Assembly: GCF_006575665.1 (NCBI RefSeq)
Contig: NZ_CP041253.1
Span: 3,819,001 to 3,883,000, forward strand
From: Echinicola soli
Lineage (GTDB): Bacteria; Bacteroidota; Bacteroidia; Cytophagales; Cyclobacteriaceae
Direction of reading: 5' to 3'
DNA length: 64,000 nucleotides
The notes beneath the pieces were generated by a model that was not told the origin of the DNA, made no database searches, and was given only the letters and a program-made list of their open reading frames with translations. The position numbers and the translations under genes were made by a program. Position 1 is the stretch's first letter, and every line of letters begins with the position of its first letter. Shown here in pieces: positions 23,455 to 32,052 of the stretch.

Positions 23455-26400
23455 CTATTCACCTAGGTATAGGTCCAAGTCTGCCAAACGCTCAGTCACC
23501 TCCAGTAGTGTTTCGGCTGTCAAGTTAGTGGTAAAGGCTGGATTTTTGTTGGAAAGGGCTGTACGTTCTAGCTTAGAGGATAAACGGGCTAGCTTTTCCA
23601 TGCATAAAGAACTGGCAGAACTGTAAAGTTTATGAGCGATTTGGGAAAGTTCGGGGTTTATAGGAGCGGGAAGTGCTTCCATCGCCTCTTTAGTTTTTAA
23701 CAACTCTCTTTTACTTAAGACCAGCAATTGCTGGAATATTGGATCTTCAAGGTCCTTAAATCCCATCACTTGCTGTAATTTTTGGATATCAAATGGAATG
23801 AGGTCTCCAGAGTTGTTGGCTTGGCCATTTGCTTTTTCTGAAATGTCGGGCTTATGCCATTTTTCTAAAAGGCGGATGAGGTCTTCCTCTACAAATGGTT
23901 TGGCGATATAATCGTCCATTCCTGCCTCGAGGCACCTTTCTTTTTCTCCCTTTAAGTTTCCCGCTGTAAGGGCAAAGATCAATATGTTTTGATTTAGATA
24001 TATTTCCCTGATTGCTTTAGTGGCATCATAACCGTTCATTTCGGGCATTTGAACATCCATCAAAATCAAATCAGGTAGGTCTTCTTTCATCAGTTCAAGG
24101 GCCTGTTTGCCATTGTTTGCTTCTATTACTTTGGTTTTCGGAGAGATGTTATGGATGACCGTTTTCCCTAAAAGCAGGTTAATGGCATTGTCCTCGACGA
24201 TTAAAATGGTGCTTTTTTCGTTGAGTAGCGGGCTTTCATAGGCTTTTTTGTTTTTAGTTTCTTTGATCGTGTCCGGACTGTTTTGCTGTATTTTAAGTAA
24301 TGTATCAAACATATCCTGCATTTTGATGGGCTTGATCAAACGAAGAGGGATGTTCAGATCTTTGGATGCTTGGCTGATTTTCTTATCTTCTGAAGAACTG
24401 TGAAGAAATATAATTGGTTGGTGCACAAAATTGGTGCGTATTTTTTTAGCAGTATCGATTCCATTTAGATAGGGCATCTGAAAATCCATAAGGATAACGT
24501 CATAACGCTCACCATCTACTAACCTTTGAATAGCTTCAAAACCGTTTTTAGCCTGATCTGTACGAATACCTTTAAGGGCAAGCATTCGTTCGATGATCAT
24601 TCGGTTGTTGGCATTATCATCCACAATTAAAATACGCTGCAAATCGAGGTCATAAACCTGGCGTGAGGGGAGGCCATCTTCACATTTTACTTTGAGGTCA
24701 AAATAAAACGTACTTCCTCTTTTGGGGCGACTGGTCAGCTGGAGCCTACTTCCCATCAATTCTAACAAGCGATTAGAAATGGTAAGTCCAAGTCCGGTTC
24801 CACCGTATTTTTTGGTTGTGCTGACATCCTCTTGAGTGAATGCTTCAAATATTTTGTCCTGTTTATCAGGCTTGATTCCTATACCTGTGTCGCGCACTGA
24901 AAATCGAATGTCCATTTTGCCGTTTTGATCCATTTCTGTAAGAGGGGTGAGTTTGAGCTCTACCTCTCCACTATCGGTGAATTTGGAGGCGTTACCGAGT
25001 AAATTGACCAATACCTGCTTCAGCCGTACACTGTCGATCCAAGCAAACCTAGGGATGTTTGGAGAGATATTGAGCAGCATTTCCAGGCCTTTCTGGTGGA
25101 TGACGTAGGTGATGATATCACTGGCCTGTTCTACCAGTTCATGTAGATCATTCCGCTCAATGTCCAAATCAAGCTTACCGGCTTCAATTTTGGAAAAGTC
25201 CAAGATATCATTGATAATGTTGAGAAGAGAATTAGCGGATTGATTTACGATAGAAAGATACTGTTCTTGTCTATCATTTAACTCTGTTTTTAGCACCAAG
25301 TCACTAAAGCCAATGATGCCATTAAGAGGGGTGCGGATTTCATGGCTCATATTGGCGAGGAATTCTGATTTCGCTCGGTTTGATTGTTCTGCGTGAAGCT
25401 TTGACTTCTCGAGATCACCTCGCTGTAAGTATGCTTCGGTGATGTCTTCAGTGAGCATTAAAATGCCCCCAATTTCATCCTTTGAATAATACCAAGGCCT
25501 TATTTCCCATCGTACGTATTGGTCATAAGACCATCCTTCTGGTCGCCAGACATCTTCTTCACTGCAGATGACTTCACCGTTTAGCCCACGCTTATGGATC
25601 TCTTTCCATTCATCAGATATGTTGGTGAAAATATCATAGTGGGATTTTCCTGTTATATCTTGCCCTTCCAGCCCATACATCTCTAACCACTTATCACTGT
25701 ATGCGACAAACCTTAATTCATTGTCAAGCATGGCGACAGAGGCAGGAACATGCTTGACAAAGGATTTTAGGCGCGCCCGTTCGATGAACAAATTTTTAGA
25801 GGCTTTCTTTTCTTCAGTAATATCTGTGGCAACCCCCAAATAACCATTGATTTCTCCATGCTCGTCCTTCATGGGCGTCAAGGTCAATTTTACCGTAATG
25901 CGGGTTTTGTCCTTTCGGATATATGTCCACTCTTTTGCTTCAGACCCTCTGAGGTTAGGCTCGTAAACAAACACCAATTTCCCTTCAATTTCCTTGCCGT
26001 ATTTTTCTTTTAGCTTATGTGCTTGTTTTTGGATTTCTACTTTATCATGAAATACCTCGGGAGTACATTTACCTACCAATTCATCAGCTGAATAGCCTAA
26101 CATTTTTTCGGCTCCCTTGCTAAATAGCCTAATGATCCCTTTAGCGTCAGTGGAAATAATCGCTACACCCGTGGAAGTATCCAGTACGTCTTCCAATAAC
26201 TTTTTGGCATTGATCACATTCTCCCGAGCTTCCTTGGCCTTGGTGATGTCTTGTATCGTACCGAATATCCTGACACATTCCCCGTTTTTGAACTTGGGCT
26301 CGCCGATGGTCCTTACCCAGATTTGATTTCCTTTGGCCGTTTTTAACTTTAATTCCAGATCGTAAGGTTTATTCTTCTCCTGTGCAAGCGAGATGGCTTG

Positions 26401-27057
26401 AGCTATCAGGAACTTTGAATCTCCAATTTCATAGAACGCAAAAGCATTTTCCAGTGTAGGTATGAACTCGCTATCTACTTCATGGATTTCACGAGTGACA
26501 TCAGTCCAAAATATGGTGTTGGTAATACAGTCCATTTCCCATCCACCGACACGTGCCACTTCATTGGTCTTGTGATAAATCTCCTGTAAATTCTTTCGGT
26601 GGTAAACAGAACCCATTGAATGATCGGGGTTTGTTTTTTTTTCCAACAAGCTACCAATTGTCTTTGCAATGAATAGAAGGGATTTTTTCTGATTTTGTGT
26701 GATCGTTACCTTTTCCGAAAAGAATAAAAGTAACCATACATCAAATCTGTTATTTTCTCCTAAAATAATAATGGGAAATAAATATTTACCATCAGGCATG
26801 CATCCAAGCTCAATAAGATCAGTGTCTTCATCTCGGTTAGGTTTGACCTTTTTTATATGCTCGTATACTTTGGCTTGATAGTTTACCTTATGTGCTTCTT
26901 TTATACCACTTGAAATGACTAGCTTAAATTCCTTATCATCCTTTATTCCTAAGGATGTTACTTGACAAACAGCTGTAAGCATGGCCATCTCCAGCCAATG
27001 CTTGATGGAAGCATCAGAAAAAAAATGGGGGATTTTTGAAAACTCCATAAAATGCAT
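23455..27057 (-). CDS. Hybrid sensor histidine kinase with GAF, three PAS, two receivers and Hpt
   Basis: 1200 aa, an unorthodox phosphorelay kinase. Order: a GAF-like region (about 15-130), three PAS/PAC domains (about 165-275, 285-410, 425-555), HisKA with the phospho-His at about 570 (FLANMSHEIRTPLNGIIGF), HATPase_c (DTGIGI, GGTGLGLTIS) at about 680-800. Then receiver 1 (VILMDFQMPYLNG, Asp near 857), receiver 2 (LILMDVQMPEMNG, Asp near 1000) and a C-terminal Hpt domain (IAHKLYSSASSL, His near 1143). No membrane helix is evident, so it is cytoplasmic and probably senses redox, light or a small ligand through PAS. No response regulator is adjacent. The ATG at 27048 (MEFSKIP) is an alternative start. 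Confidence 0.9.
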   Translation of the reverse strand: MHFMEFSKIPHFFSDASIKHWLEMAMLTAVCQVTSLGIKDDKEFKLVISSGIKEAHKVNYQAKVYEHIKKVKPNRDEDTDLIELGCMPDGKYLFPIIILGENNRFDVWLLLFFSEKVTITQNQKKSLLFIAKTIGSLLEKKTNPDHSMGSVYHRKNLQEIYHKTNEVARVGGWEMDCITNTIFWTDVTREIHEVDSEFIPTLENAFAFYEIGDSKFLIAQAISLAQEKNKPYDLELKLKTAKGNQIWVRTIGEPKFKNGECVRIFGTIQDITKAKEARENVINAKKLLEDVLDTSTGVAIISTDAKGIIRLFSKGAEKMLGYSADELVGKCTPEVFHDKVEIQKQAHKLKEKYGKEIEGKLVFVYEPNLRGSEAKEWTYIRKDKTRITVKLTLTPMKDEHGEINGYLGVATDITEEKKASKNLFIERARLKSFVKHVPASVAMLDNELRFVAYSDKWLEMYGLEGQDITGKSHYDIFTNISDEWKEIHKRGLNGEVICSEEDVWRPEGWSYDQYVRWEIRPWYYSKDEIGGILMLTEDITEAYLQRGDLEKSKLHAEQSNRAKSEFLANMSHEIRTPLNGIIGFSDLVLKTELNDRQEQYLSIVNQSANSLLNIINDILDFSKIEAGKLDLDIERNDLHELVEQASDIITYVIHQKGLEMLLNISPNIPRFAWIDSVRLKQVLVNLLGNASKFTDSGEVELKLTPLTEMDQNGKMDIRFSVRDTGIGIKPDKQDKIFEAFTQEDVSTTKKYGGTGLGLTISNRLLELMGSRLQLTSRPKRGSTFYFDLKVKCEDGLPSRQVYDLDLQRILIVDDNANNRMIIERMLALKGIRTDQAKNGFEAIQRLVDGERYDVILMDFQMPYLNGIDTAKKIRTNFVHQPIIFLHSSSEDKKISQASKDLNIPLRLIKPIKMQDMFDTLLKIQQNSPDTIKETKNKKAYESPLLNEKSTILIVEDNAINLLLGKTVIHNISPKTKVIEANNGKQALELMKEDLPDLILMDVQMPEMNGYDATKAIREIYLNQNILIFALTAGNLKGEKERCLEAGMDDYIAKPFVEEDLIRLLEKWHKPDISEKANGQANNSGDLIPFDIQKLQQVMGFKDLEDPIFQQLLVLSKRELLKTKEAMEALPAPINPELSQIAHKLYSSASSLCMEKLARLSSKLERTALSNKNPAFTTNLTAETLLEVTERLADLDLYLGE

Positions 27058-27407
27058 TGATAAACAAACTATATGTGATCATTCTCAATTCAATAAGCAC
27101 TTTTTTTGAATATTATAAAAGAATCATCCTAAGTATGGTTTGAAGTCCCTTTTTATAGTATTGAATCTCTAAAACCTGTTTTTATTTAACGTATTAAACA
27201 AAGGTCATGTATATTGAATAAGGTTCAATTCGTCCAGGTTCAAATGTATTTTGAACTTATCGTCGAGATTATAGTAAAGAATGCCTCATTTTTTACTGTA
27301 ATGACTATCGGTAATTGTATACGTAGTGGTACCATTACAAAATGTGATTTGGAAAGTTAAGGAAGTCCCTTGGTGAGACCGGTTTAAGAAAAATGAGCAG
27401 GCCGTTA

Positions 27408-27690
27408 AGAAAATGAATTAGCTCGCGTCGTGGAACAGCGAGATCCATTCATTTTCAGGCCGGAGCAGTTTTCTTAAATTAAATTGGGTAGCGTATTGTC
27501 CTCACTGGAAAACTTGTCCTTCCCAATTTAAAGGGCTCACCACCGGACTGGATTTTTGGTCTTTATCATCAATGGAAATGCGTAGCATTCATGAAGACCT
27601 AATGAAAGCAATTTTACACCTGAATAAAAGGACGGAAACACTATTTATTCAATTATGCTTGGCTACGTGTATGATTGCCGAGACTCATAT
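27408..27690 (+). repeat. Structured intergenic repeat (family 3), copy A
   Basis: About 280 bp, homologous to 62190-62480. Stem 1 pairs AAAATGAATTAGCTCGC (27410-27426) with GCGAGATCCATTCATTTT (27438-27455). A long-range perfect 10-bp stem pairs TTAAATTGGG (27479-27488) with CCCAATTTAA (27522-27531). A third hairpin is AATGC-GTA-GCATT near 27576. In copy B, pairs in stems 1 and 2 change on both sides so that pairing is kept. Strand of any transcript is not known. Confidence 0.7.
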
Positions 27691-27775
27691 TTTACTATAA
27701 TCTCCTTTATTTTTGGTATCCATTGCTGATATCCATACAATAAAGGAACTAAAAAACGGATAAAGTCGGCCATAT

Positions 27776-27812
27776 AATAATCACTATTTCAAGACTAAAA
27801 ATAGTGATTATT
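27776..27812. terminator. Perfect 14-bp hairpin downstream of the DUF4136 gene
   Basis: AATAATCACTATTT (27776-27789) and AAATAGTGATTATT (27799-27812) pair perfectly around a 9-nt loop, about 40 nt past the stop of the minus-strand DUF4136 gene. There is no strong T-run, so it may be a weak terminator or an mRNA-stabilising 3' hairpin. Confidence 0.5.
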
Positions 27813-27850
27813 GACCTGCGAACAGTGCCGAGAAAACAATCTCATGGAAG

Positions 27851-28483
27851 TTAATAATAACTGTAGTTATTGGTGACTATTCTAAACTGGTTCATTACTT
27901 TGTAAGTAGCCCTGGTCAGATCAAGATTGATACTTGGAGAGTTTACGTCAAAATTAGCAGCTGTATATCCCTGCCAGATGGTCTTATTTTTTTTATAGTC
28001 AATAACATAGATAATCAGCATACCCTCATTTTCATAGTATTTTATATTTTCGTAGTCTTCACCCTTTTGACGATCTTCATCATCTTCTTCCTCTTCCTCT
28101 TCGAGTTCTTTTTTCCTTTCTTCTCGCAATTTCTCTTCCTTTAAAATATCCAATCCCCTGGCAGAAAGCCAATTGTCAAAGTCAGGTTGGATATACCCTC
28201 TATACCGAATCTGATTAATGAAAAGTTTGTAGTATATCAAAATATCGGGCTTTTCTATTTCCTGACTAAAACCTTGTGAATTTAAGCGAGAAACAATGGT
28301 TTTGTTTATGATGGGAATATGCTTGATCGAGTCAGTCCCGGTATCTTCCATAAACGCAAAGGTCTTGTACTTTTTAAAATTTCCGCGATAGTCGTAGTCA
28401 TACTCAGCCACAAAATCCTTGGATGAAAAACAAGCCGTAAATAGAAATAGCGTCAGGGTGATGCATAAGTTAGCTTTTTTCAT
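27851..28483 (-). CDS. DUF4136 lipoprotein
   Basis: 210 aa. The signal MKKANLCITLTLFLFTAC gives a lipobox Cys at about 18. The mature part has the DUF4136 pattern: YDYDYRGNFKKYKTFAFMED near the N terminus, a central I-V-S-R-L-N-S-Q-G-F element followed by DILIYYKLFI, and a C-terminal WQGYTAAN plus helix. DUF4136 lipoproteins are widespread in Bacteroidota and lack a known function. An unusual insert at about 118-140 is extremely acidic (EEEEEEDDED) and splits the usual domain. Single gene; 311 nt separate it from aceK upstream. Confidence 0.82.
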   Translation of the reverse strand: MKKANLCITLTLFLFTACFSSKDFVAEYDYDYRGNFKKYKTFAFMEDTGTDSIKHIPIINKTIVSRLNSQGFSQEIEKPDILIYYKLFINQIRYRGYIQPDFDNWLSARGLDILKEEKLREERKKELEEEEEEDDEDRQKGEDYENIKYYENEGMLIIYVIDYKKNKTIWQGYTAANFDVNSPSINLDLTRATYKVMNQFRIVTNNYSYY

Positions 28484-28794
28484 TTTTCAATAATTTTCGT
28501 TCTAATTTAAACCATAAATACGCTAAACAATTTCAGTTTTTGGTTCCGTTTTGTTGTCAAAAAAATCTTAATTTGGTTATGATGAAAACGAGATATTTGG
28601 TATTCTAATCAAACATCATTGTACTTACTGAATATTAGTGAATTACGTGGTTATATCAAAATTTATAACCGTTTAAAATGGGAATTATATCAAAAAATAT
28701 GCAATTATTTTTAGCTTATGACCTTAAATAAATCACCAATAATATGCAAAGGAGTCTTTAGCAATTTCATATGGGCTAATCAATGTAGTTCGGG

Positions 28795-30522
28795 CTATAC
28801 TTCTTCCTCTGGACGGAAGCGCATGTACTCAGGATAAGGAAATGCATGGATCAATTCGCCATGTTCAATACGTCCTTGAATTTCTTGCCAATGATCAGGA
28901 TGAAAGAGCAATTCATGAAATTCGAAAAAGTGAGGCCTTACATCTGCCCGTCCTATCATAAATCGTTTAAAATCTTCTGGAAACACATCATTTTTGGCGA
29001 TTTCGTACCAAGGCCTTGAAGCATAAATCTGATCAAAGGTCACTGCCTTCGGCTTAACACGGAAATTCATTTTGGTCAAAAATTCAATTTCATCATAATC
29101 ATAAAAAATCACTCTTTTTTGTCGTGTCACACCAAAGTTTTTGGTCATCATGTCACCGGGAAAGATATTTGCCTTTGCCAGCTGCAGGATGGCATTGCCA
29201 TATTCTTCCACAGCGATTTTGGCATCTTCAAGATCACAGTTCTCCAGATACATATTTAATGGAGTGAGTCTCCTTTCTGTATATAGATGTTTTATAAATA
29301 ATGTATCTCCTTTAATCTCTACCAGTGAATTGACCGTGTTTCTTAATTCCTTTATCAATTCCGGATGTACCCTGTCCAATGGAATCTGAAAGTATTCAAA
29401 TTCATGGGTATCTGCCATTCTCCCCACACGGTCATGAAGGGAAACCAAGCGGTATTTGTCCTTCACTTCCTGGCGGGTCATGTTTTTGGGCGGATCAAAG
29501 TGGTCCTTGATTATCTTAAACACAATGTTGTATGAAGGAAGTGTAAATACCGTCATTACCATTCCTTTAATCCCTGGCGCTATGATAAATTGGTCGTCGC
29601 TGGTATTAAGGTGGTTTAGAAAATCCCTGTAAAATTCAGTCTTGCCATGTTTGTTAAAGCCAATGGCATTATAGAGCTCGTAGACTTTTTTGTGGCGGAT
29701 GACCGAATTTAGAAAGGCGACAATCTGGGACGGGATTTCAGTTTCTACCATAAAGTAAGAACGTGTATAACTGAAAATCGCACTCATGAGATTAGGATCA
29801 AAGATCAATGTGTCTACATAAATACCCCTAGGGCCATTCAGAAAGGGAATGATGAAGGGCATCCATTTACCGCCCAGGAAGGTTCTGCCAATTAGGTAAG
29901 CAGCCTTATTGCGGTAAAAAACCTGTTTCAATACTTGTGTGGTGGTATTTTCATCTACCTTGTATCGGGTCAGGATTACTTCTCTGATACTTCTTACCAG
30001 AAACTGGACATCCTTCTCTCGCTGGTAGTAGGCTGCTTTAAAGTCAAAATCTTCCAGTATTTTTCTGATGATCTTTTGGACGCCCCACTTAGAGGGATAA
30101 TTATGGAAAAGTGGTTCTTGGGGATGGATTTCACAGGAATCGTATCCCTCCAGGACAAACATCAATTCTTCATCAATGGATAGGTCTGAAACGGCCTTTC
30201 TGATGACTGAATTATAAAAGGATTCTGCCAGTTCTTTATCTTTACGTTGGTTGATTTCATTGGAAAATGCTGTTTTTACACTTACCCAGAACTGCCTGTC
30301 CTTTAAATATTTCCCATAGCGATCCTTGCAAGAGGCCACCACTTCGTTTACGCAATCTTTGTACAGACGAAGACGTTGTCGATGGTTGAGCTGTACGCCA
30401 TCCCAGTCCCGTTCCCTGAAATGGATAGGAGCACGTTTGGTGTGTTCATGAAAAGCAGTGATGTATTTTTGGTAAGCACTTACTATTTCGTGGACAACGA
30501 GCGGCTGGGTGTCTGTACTCAT
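28795..30522 (-). CDS. aceK: Isocitrate dehydrogenase kinase/phosphatase
   Basis: 575 aa, close to the E. coli length of 578. AceK phosphorylates and dephosphorylates isocitrate dehydrogenase, switching carbon between the TCA cycle and the glyoxylate bypass. Signatures: HFRERDWDGVQLNHRQRLRLY near the N terminus, IAPGIKGMVMTVFTLPSYNIVFKIIKDHF (nucleotide loop and conserved Lys), and FYDYDEIEFLTKMNFR with the catalytic/metal Asp, followed by PEDFKRFMIG. No aceA or aceB gene is in the window, so here it is a stand-alone gene. AceK is best known from Proteobacteria; its occurrence in this lineage is noted as a finding. Confidence 0.95.
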   Translation of the reverse strand: MSTDTQPLVVHEIVSAYQKYITAFHEHTKRAPIHFRERDWDGVQLNHRQRLRLYKDCVNEVVASCKDRYGKYLKDRQFWVSVKTAFSNEINQRKDKELAESFYNSVIRKAVSDLSIDEELMFVLEGYDSCEIHPQEPLFHNYPSKWGVQKIIRKILEDFDFKAAYYQREKDVQFLVRSIREVILTRYKVDENTTTQVLKQVFYRNKAAYLIGRTFLGGKWMPFIIPFLNGPRGIYVDTLIFDPNLMSAIFSYTRSYFMVETEIPSQIVAFLNSVIRHKKVYELYNAIGFNKHGKTEFYRDFLNHLNTSDDQFIIAPGIKGMVMTVFTLPSYNIVFKIIKDHFDPPKNMTRQEVKDKYRLVSLHDRVGRMADTHEFEYFQIPLDRVHPELIKELRNTVNSLVEIKGDTLFIKHLYTERRLTPLNMYLENCDLEDAKIAVEEYGNAILQLAKANIFPGDMMTKNFGVTRQKRVIFYDYDEIEFLTKMNFRVKPKAVTFDQIYASRPWYEIAKNDVFPEDFKRFMIGRADVRPHFFEFHELLFHPDHWQEIQGRIEHGELIHAFPYPEYMRFRPEEEV

Positions 30523-30741
30523 GAATGATGGTTTTTGAAATCAAAACTAAATTTCGAATATAAAGAAAAGTATAGTTAATTACAGTAGGAAGAGATACTT
30601 AAGTAATGATTTAGGAGCAGATTTTTCCTTGTTTTGAACAGCAATATTCCTATAAGTGTTTTTGGTAATGACCGTATATTTTACGGTGATATAACATAAA
30701 CTTAATATGTAAATTTTGTGTTTTATTATTTGGAGGATTTA

Positions 30742-30837
30742 ATGATGAATGCTTCTCTAAATGCTAATGCAATCGTTTGTTTGCTTATTGAAAATTATTT
30801 TTTACCTTTCCGTAACATTATTCAATCTTTTGAATAA
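30742..30837 (+). CDS. Possible 31-aa peptide ORF upstream of an intrinsic terminator
   Basis: ATG ATG AAT ... TAA encodes MMNASLNANAIVCLLIENYF plus 11 more residues. GGAGG at 30732-30736 lies 5 nt upstream, unusually strong for Bacteroidota, where Shine-Dalgarno sites are weak. A strong terminator ends the unit 33 nt later, so a short transcript of about 150-200 nt is plausible. No family is recognisable; it could equally be a small RNA whose ORF is accidental. Confidence 0.3.
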   Translation: MMNASLNANAIVCLLIENYFLPFRNIIQSFE

Positions 30838-30869
30838 TTCAACAATAGGTTTAATAGGTTTGATAGTAA

Positions 30870-30902
30870 AAAAAGGTCTGCACGCTGTGCAGACCTTTTT
30901 CT
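30870..30902 (+). terminator. Strong intrinsic terminator in the aceK-NUDIX gap
   Basis: GGTCTGCAC (30876-30884), loop GCT, then GTGCAGACC (30888-30896), flanked by an A-run before and a T-run after, so it can work in both directions. It lies between divergent genes and terminates neither of them, which implies another transcript here. Confidence 0.85.
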
Positions 30903-31013
30903 ATAAAAGAATGTTTCTTATTCGTGTTCTATCACTATTGGTCGGTTCAAAACCAATAGCACGATACCTGAAAAAGATTTTTTTACTTTCTTATAGAATT
31001 ATCATGGAAAGTT

Positions 31014-31200
31014 ACTGGCGTCCAACTAAATTTTAAATATGATCAAAAACCATCTTTGAATAGGAATTTGAGGGTTTTTATTCCAATTCCTAAAATAACC
31101 CCCATCCCCTAAAGGGGAGCTTTAGAAAGTCCCCTTTAGGGGATGGGGGGTGAAAACAGTTGATTTTTTTAATTTGACGATTGTTTTCTCGGACGCCAGA
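31014..31200 (+). repeat. MITE-like element family 1, copy 2
   Basis: 187 bp with the best preserved ends of the three copies: CTGGCGTCC at the left and its exact complement GGACGCCAG at the right. The internal hairpin CCCCTAAAGGGG / CCCCTTTAGGGG is retained. Same orientation as copies at 18785 and 50791. No clear target-site duplication. Confidence 0.85.
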
Positions 31201-31275
31201 AATAGAGAATGAATGTCCAATATCAGAAATTATGGACACTTGTACCATTAAAAAAACTTGGATAGCTTTAAGGTC

Positions 31276-31905
31276 ATGAAATTAGAAGAGGTAATTCTCA
31301 AGCTAGAAGATAAGATCAAGGGGCCATTACCGGGAAAAGCCGGTCAAATCAAGATGGCGCCCAGGCCGTTGGATAATGCTCGGTTTGCTCAGCATGACCT
31401 TACATACGCTAGGGAAGGAGCTGTTTTAATACTGTTATATCCAAACGGGAAAGACTGTTGGGTGCCATTTATCAAAAGACCGGAGTATGATGGTACCCAT
31501 GGAGGACAAGTCTCCCTCCCTGGGGGAAAAAAAGAACAAAAGGACACCAATCTTCAAGAAACGGCCCTAAGGGAAACAGAAGAAGAAATCGGAGTACCTG
31601 CAAAAGACGTGCATGTGATAGGAAAGCTATCTCAGTTATACATTCCTCCAAGTAACTTTTTAGTAACACCTTATATTGGATTTGTAGACCAGGTTCCTAT
31701 ATTTATTCCCGATCCACGGGAAGTTTCTAGGGTAATCCAATGTGATTTTAACACCCTTATTGATCAAAATGCCCGGAAGGAAACCACCATTGAGGCCAGA
31801 AATAAGAGGAAGATCCAAGCACCCTATTTTGATATTGACTCAGAAATGGTGTGGGGAGCCACGGCCATGATCTTAAGTGAACTTATGGTGATATGGGAAA
31901 AGTGA
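31276..31905 (+). CDS. CoA pyrophosphatase-type NUDIX hydrolase
   Basis: 209 aa from the ATG at 31276 (MKLEEVILKLEDK); a TTG at 31258 in the same frame is less likely. The CoA-type NUDIX signature is present: H-G-G-Q-V-S-L-P-G-G followed by the NUDIX helix with ETALRETEEEIGV, giving the Mg2+-binding Glu cluster. The family cleaves CoA or other nucleoside diphosphate derivatives to 3',5'-ADP (or NMP) and phosphopantetheine. Cytoplasmic. It sits 75 nt downstream of MITE copy 2, so promoter elements may lie in or beside that repeat. The exact substrate (CoA, acyl-CoA or NADH) cannot be decided. Confidence 0.85.
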   Translation: MKLEEVILKLEDKIKGPLPGKAGQIKMAPRPLDNARFAQHDLTYAREGAVLILLYPNGKDCWVPFIKRPEYDGTHGGQVSLPGGKKEQKDTNLQETALRETEEEIGVPAKDVHVIGKLSQLYIPPSNFLVTPYIGFVDQVPIFIPDPREVSRVIQCDFNTLIDQNARKETTIEARNKRKIQAPYFDIDSEMVWGATAMILSELMVIWEK

Positions 31906-32052
31906 TTGGTAGCATTTTAAGGATTGATTCCTCCATTGGCCAATAGATAGATTGTTTAGATTAGGAAGTCCTATCTACATCACGTAATTTTTTTTTATGG
32001 TAGGTTTTGTTTCTTTTGTACTACTTAATGTTCTAATGAATTTAAATATTCC

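Larger units (their letters stand above)
27058..27850. other. Intergenic region containing structured repeat copy A and hairpins
   Basis: 793 nt between two minus-strand genes with no credible ORF. It holds the structured repeat described separately (27408-27690) and a hairpin at 27776-27812. The part nearest 27058 should carry the promoter of the hybrid kinase, but I cannot assign it. Confidence 0.6.
30523..31275. other. Intergenic region with small ORF, terminator and MITE copy 2
   Basis: This 753-nt gap between divergent aceK and the NUDIX gene contains a 31-codon ORF with a Shine-Dalgarno-like site (30742-30837), an intrinsic terminator (30870-30902) and MITE family-1 copy 2 (31014-31200). 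These are listed separately. I see nothing else. Confidence 0.6.

Noticed and set aside
30761..31036. 91-aa reading frame upstream of the NUDIX gene
   Set aside because: It runs through a terminator hairpin and into MITE copy 2; composition is that of non-coding DNA.
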